Shown in pieces: positions 60,866 through 64,000 of a stretch of 64,000 bases of DNA. A program made the position numbers and the translations under genes. The stretch is from Mesorhizobium sp. WSM4311 (lineage in GTDB: Bacteria > Pseudomonadota > Alphaproteobacteria > Rhizobiales > Rhizobiaceae), in assembly GCF_002295115.1 (NCBI RefSeq), contig NZ_NSFV01000005.1:124001-188000 (forward strand), in the 5' to 3' direction. Each line of letters starts with the position of its first letter. The first letter of the stretch is position 1. The notes under the pieces were generated by a model that searched no databases, was not told the DNA's origin, and saw nothing but the letters and a program-made list of their open reading frames with translations.

Positions 60866-61969
60866 TTAACCCAGGAACTTGGCGATGATCGCGTCGCCCA
60901 TCTCGACCGTGCCGACCTCGGTCATGCCCGGCGAGAAAATGTCCTTCGTCCGCAGGCCCTGATCGAGCACGGCGGCGATCGCGCCTTCCAGCCTGTCGGC
61001 CTCATCGACCATGCCGAAGGAATAGCGCAGGCACATGGCGAAGGAAGCGATCATGGCGATCGGGTTGGCGATGCCCTTGCCGGCGATGTCGGGCGCCGAG
61101 CCGTGCACGGGCTCGTAGAGCGCCTTGCGCTTCTTGGTCTTGACGTCTGGCGCGCCGAGCGAGGCGGACGGCAGCATGCCGATCGAGCCGGTCAGCATGG
61201 CGGCGATGTCGGACAGCATATCGCCGAACAGATTATCGGTGACGATGACGTCGAACTGTTTTGGCCAGCGCACCAGCTGCATGCCGCCGGCATCGGCCAG
61301 CATGTGGTCGAGCTTGACGTCGGAGTAGCGCGCCTTGTGCGTCTGGGTGACCACCTCGTTCCACAGCACGCCCGACTTCATGACGTTGCGCTTTTCCATC
61401 GAGGTCACGTGGTTCTTGCGGGTGCGCGCGAGCTCGAAGGCGACGCCCGAAATGCGCTCGATCTCGAACGTGTCGTAGACCTGGGTGTCGATGCCGCGCT
61501 TCTGGCCGTTGCCGAGATCGATGATCTGCTTGGGCTCGCCGAAATAGACGCCGCCGGTCAGTTCGCGCACGATGAGGATGTCGAGGCCTTCGACCACCTC
61601 CTGCTTGAGCGACGAGGATGCCGCCAGCGCCGGATAGCAGATGGCCGGACGCAGATTGGCGAACAGCTCCATGTCCTTGCGCAGCCGCAGCAGGCCGGCC
61701 TCGGGGCGCACCTCGTAAGGCACGGCATCCCATTTCGGTCCGCCGACGGCGCCGAACAGCACCGCGTCCGCCGCCATCGCCTTGGCCATGTCGGCATCGG
61801 AGATCGCCGCGCCATGCGCGTCGTAGGCGCAGCCGCCGACCATTCCCTCATCGGTGGCGAAGCCGCTGCCGAGCCTTTCGTTCATGGCCGATATCAGCTT
61901 CTTGACCTCGGCCATGGCCTCGGGGCCGATGCCGTCGCCGGGGAGCAGGAAAAGATGCTTCGTTGCCAT
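60866..61969 (-). CDS. leuB: 3-isopropylmalate dehydrogenase
   Basis: Oxidises and decarboxylates 3-isopropylmalate to 2-ketoisocaproate in leucine synthesis, NAD-dependent. 367 residues. The N-terminal [15 protein letters not shown], the substrate arginines ([21 protein letters not shown]), [26 protein letters not shown] and the NAD-binding [17 protein letters not shown] are all present. The usual alphaproteobacterial neighbours leuC and leuD are not in the window. Confidence 0.97.
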   Translation of the reverse strand: MATKHLFLLPGDGIGPEAMAEVKKLISAMNERLGSGFATDEGMVGGCAYDAHGAAISDADMAKAMAADAVLFGAVGGPKWDAVPYEVRPEAGLLRLRKDMELFANLRPAICYPALAASSSLKQEVVEGLDILIVRELTGGVYFGEPKQIIDLGNGQKRGIDTQVYDTFEIERISGVAFELARTRKNHVTSMEKRNVMKSGVLWNEVVTQTHKARYSDVKLDHMLADAGGMQLVRWPKQFDVIVTDNLFGDMLSDIAAMLTGSIGMLPSASLGAPDVKTKKRKALYEPVHGSAPDIAGKGIANPIAMIASFAMCLRYSFGMVDEADRLEGAIAAVLDQGLRTKDIFSPGMTEVGTVEMGDAIIAKFLG

Positions 61970-62055
61970 GGAAAAACCGTCCTGGAAAGAATTTGAACCG
62001 CGGCCTTGCTAAACGCCAAGCGCTTGCGGCGCAAGCCTGCGCTTCACAACCGCGA

Positions 62056-62406
62056 TCACCGATGTGAGAGAATGTTGACCAGCCGGCCCAGGGGATCGCG
62101 CACATAGAAGCGCCGCACGCCCCACGGTTCGTCGGCCGGGCCGTATTCGATGGCGAAGCCGGCGGCCTTCATGCCTTCGAGTGCCGCCTCGACATCGTCG
62201 ACCTCGATCGACAGGTCCGGCACCGGCGTGCCGGAGCCGCCTTGCGCCATGAAGGAGACCTGCACCTGCATCTTTTCCTCGGAGCCGTAAGTGGCGATCC
62301 AGCCCTGGTCCATCAGCACGTCGAGGCCAAGCACATCATGGTAGAAGCGCTTCGCCGCCGCCGCATCCCGCGTCTCGATATTGGCCACGATGCGCCGGAC
62401 CTTCAT
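62056..62406 (-). CDS. VOC-family (glyoxalase/bleomycin-resistance) protein
   Basis: A 116-residue vicinal-oxygen-chelate protein: MKVRRIVANIETRDAAAAKR, then FYHDVLGLDVLMDQGWIATYG, PVPDLSIEVDDVEAALEGM and GVRRFYVRDPLGRLVNIL. It is of the EhpR/PhnB-like branch, with a single module that dimerises. Metal ligands are not all obvious. The substrate is unknown. The RidA gene upstream is 4 bp away on the same strand, so they form an operon. Confidence 0.89.
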   Translation of the reverse strand: MKVRRIVANIETRDAAAAKRFYHDVLGLDVLMDQGWIATYGSEEKMQVQVSFMAQGGSGTPVPDLSIEVDDVEAALEGMKAAGFAIEYGPADEPWGVRRFYVRDPLGRLVNILSHR

Positions 62407-62410
62407 GGTC

Positions 62411-62803
62411 TCAGCGCCCCGGAGCCGAGCGTCGCAGCGCCGTGACCTCGATCTCGATCTTCATTTCCGGCTTGTTGAGCTGGCACACGATCATCGTCGC
62501 CGCCGGCCTGATGTCGCCGAAGGTCTCGCCCAGGATAGGGAAGACCACGTCCACAAAGGCCTGGTCGGTGATGTAGTAATGCGCCCGCACCACGTCTGAT
62601 ATCTCGAAGCCGCCATCGGCCAGCGCCTTGCCGATCGTCGCCAGGCAGTTGCGCGTCTGCGCCTCGACCGTCTCCGGCATCGTCATCGACGCGTAGTCAT
62701 AGCCGGTCGTCCCGGACACGAAGCACCAGTCGCCCTGCACCACCGCGCGCGAATAGCCGGCGGTCTTCTCGAAGGGCGAACCGGTGGAGATCAGTTTGCG
62801 CAT
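62411..62803 (-). CDS. RidA/YjgF family enamine-imine deaminase-like protein
   Basis: A 130-residue Rid-family protein; canonical RidA hydrolyses 2-aminoacrylate and related enamines. The family blocks are SPFEKTAGYSRAVVQGDWCFVSGTTGYDY (in part), VEAQTRNCLATIGKALADGG and FGDIRPAATMIVCQLNKPEMKIEIEVTA. The arginine that anchors the substrate carboxylate in RidA corresponds to GDIRPAAT. The length fits. It is first in the operon with the VOC protein. Confidence 0.91.
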   Translation of the reverse strand: MRKLISTGSPFEKTAGYSRAVVQGDWCFVSGTTGYDYASMTMPETVEAQTRNCLATIGKALADGGFEISDVVRAHYYITDQAFVDVVFPILGETFGDIRPAATMIVCQLNKPEMKIEIEVTALRRSAPGR

Positions 62804-62915
62804 TGGGGGCCTCCTTGGATTGTGGCCTGCATCTAGCAGGCGGCTCGGCGCGGGTCGTGGGCCAAGCAGGGCCGACCATTGTCACGATGCGGTGAAGCGC
62901 TGCCTCCCTCCCATC

Positions 62916-62970
62916 GTAATCCTATGGCGAAGCAAGGAGCGGAGCGACGCAGCGCAGACCCCTGGATGAC
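62916..62970. repeat. Dispersed intergenic repeat, diverged copy
   Basis: AATCCTATGGCGAAGCAAGG, then AGCGGAGCGACGCAGCGCAGACCCCTGGATGACGAA in parts. It shares the AGCAAGGAGC-GAGCGACGC-GCGCAGACCC core with the copies near 21.7 and 41.4 kb. It lies between the RidA gene and the secreted protein gene. Confidence 0.65.
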
Positions 62971-62996
62971 GAAAGCGCTGCGCAGACGTAGCCGCC

Positions 62997-63932
62997 CTAA
63001 TTCGCCGACGACAGTGCCTTATCCAGCGCTTCTTTCACGTCGGCCGGCCATGTCGCCACCGCCGGCCAGGCGTTCGGCTGGCCATTGTCGCCGCGGCGGG
63101 CGAAGTAGAGCTTGTGCTTGGCCGGATCGACCGCCATGAAGCCGTCATTGCCGCCGCAATCATGCGGCACGCAGCCACTGGCATAGAAGGCGCCCGACGC
63201 GGTCTTTTCCGTGCCGCCGCCGACCAGCAGGCTGGTCGCCATGTCGGGCATGTCCTTGCCGACCAGCTTTTCGGCTTCCTTGTAGACCGCCTCATTGTGG
63301 AAGGCGTCGATGATGTTGTCGTATGTCGACGGGTCGATGTCTTTCCAGTCGGTCCCGGGTTCCGGCATGTAGGTCAGATTGCCGGAGGTGGTCAGTCCCG
63401 ATGTCGGCGACCACTGCAGGGCCGGCTTCTGATCGCCCGGCAGCAGATAGGGCACGAAATAGATGGCGCTGTCGGAGATCGCCGCCGGCGGCGCGCCGCA
63501 TTCGTCCTGCTCGACCGTCGTGGTCTTGATCTCGCCGTCCTTCGGCTTCCAGACGATCACCTTGGCCGGGCCGCATTGATTGCCGCCGTCGCCGACATCG
63601 ACCAGCGCCACGTTGACGTCGCCGATCTTCACGATCCTGTCGAAGAAGACATCGTAGTTGCTGGCCAGCTGCTTGCCGTCATAGGCGAGCACCTTCTCGC
63701 CGTCCTGCTCGGGCTGCGTGATGGTCAGCTGGCCGCCCTCGAACGGTATCGGCGCCTGCTTGTCGTCGTCGGCGGGCGCCGCGTCGCTGGTGCTCGACGA
63801 TCCCTGGTCGGTCGCCGGCTGGTCGGCCGGCTTCTGGGCTGCAGTTGGCGTCTGTGTCTGCGCAAAGGCGCTCGCGCTGGGCATCAGCAACAAGGCCAAG
63901 CCGCAAACGCCGGCAAGAAGCGAACGTGCCAT
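62997..63932 (-). CDS. Secreted protein of unknown function
   Basis: A 311-residue protein with a signal peptide (MARSLLAGVCGLALLLMPSA, cleavage after FAQ region). A Thr/Ala/Gln/Asp-rich linker (residues 25-60) precedes a globular domain with PIPFEGGQLTITQPEQDGEK, YDVFFDRIVKIGDVNVALVD, CGPAKVIVWKPKDGEIKT and, near the C-terminus, FYASGCVPHDCGGNDGFMAVD. Four or five cysteines suggest disulfides. The last block resembles the C-P-H-x-C-G motifs of periplasmic Ivy-like lysozyme inhibitors, which is only a hint. I recognise no family with confidence. Confidence 0.72.
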   Translation of the reverse strand: MARSLLAGVCGLALLLMPSASAFAQTQTPTAAQKPADQPATDQGSSSTSDAAPADDDKQAPIPFEGGQLTITQPEQDGEKVLAYDGKQLASNYDVFFDRIVKIGDVNVALVDVGDGGNQCGPAKVIVWKPKDGEIKTTTVEQDECGAPPAAISDSAIYFVPYLLPGDQKPALQWSPTSGLTTSGNLTYMPEPGTDWKDIDPSTYDNIIDAFHNEAVYKEAEKLVGKDMPDMATSLLVGGGTEKTASGAFYASGCVPHDCGGNDGFMAVDPAKHKLYFARRGDNGQPNAWPAVATWPADVKEALDKALSSAN

Positions 63933-64000
63933 GACTGTCCCTCCCTTCAGTCGCCACCAAACCCGGCCTGAACCCGGCCGGGCCTATCGTCGGACGGTTG

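Overview
The window is high-GC DNA (roughly two thirds G+C by eye) with almost wall-to-wall genes on both strands. Gene content points to an alphaproteobacterium of the Hyphomicrobiales, most likely Mesorhizobium or a close Phyllobacteriaceae relative. The indicators are an Omp19-type lipoprotein, an IalB-family protein, DUF1127 and DUF2794 proteins, an mdh-sucC arrangement and several families of short palindromic intergenic repeats. I see no tRNA, rRNA, CRISPR array, prophage or replication origin. One insertion sequence is present, an IS110-type element at about 41.6-42.8 kb.

Layout. 0-4.3 kb: TCA-cycle genes (sucC, cut by the window edge, and mdh), a GNAT enzyme, the ZapE ATPase and the Omp19 lipoprotein. 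4.5-12.7 kb: a metallo-beta-lactamase-fold hydrolase, small envelope proteins, then dapF-mtaB-ftsY-yciB followed by flavin-dependent enzymes. 12.8-17.1 kb: a tautomerase, an SMP-30-type lactonase, a DUF1127 protein and a cytochrome c maturation cluster (ccmA, ccmB, ccmD, ccmG) that lacks ccmC. 17.3-24.5 kb: aconitase, a ceramidase-like membrane protein, DUF1223, DUF2794, a GNAT enzyme and a Bax-inhibitor-1 protein with a structured leader. 24.6-33.2 kb: an ABC export pair with a divergent TesA-type esterase, ThpR, a low-molecular-weight phosphatase, PhhB, a YkvA protein, an IalB protein, a ClC antiporter and a methionine-rich secreted protein. 33.6-40.2 kb: rlmN with two coupled membrane proteins, a LysE exporter, an MHYT-GGDEF-EAL c-di-GMP protein and argG. 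40.3-46 kb: the most accessory stretch, with a secreted triple-repeat protein, the IS110 element, a lytic transglycosylase, a decayed flavoprotein fragment, a zinc metallopeptidase and an SH3 protein. 46.3-64 kb: ffh, chorismate mutase, rpsP, a BAAT-type hydrolase, envelope proteins, asd, a DEAD-box helicase, a glycosyltransferase, two tandem cold-shock/DUF805 proteins, a MarR operon, leuB, a VOC protein, a RidA protein and a secreted protein.

Most of the window is housekeeping. The parts that merit a second look are structural. A palindromic repeat has entered the ftsY reading frame twice. ccmC is missing, and a MITE-like palindrome lies between ccmA and ccmB. An Irr-like iron box lies between ccmA and acnA. 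Inverted octamer arrays supply the stop codon of an acetyltransferase. The IS110 element has a structured upstream region that could encode a bridge RNA. A small secreted protein is built from three near-identical 49-residue units. Two tandem paralogues join a cold-shock-like domain to a DUF805 membrane domain. rpsP lacks its usual rimM-trmD-rplS followers and is followed instead by a hydrolase gene bracketed by two near-identical terminators.
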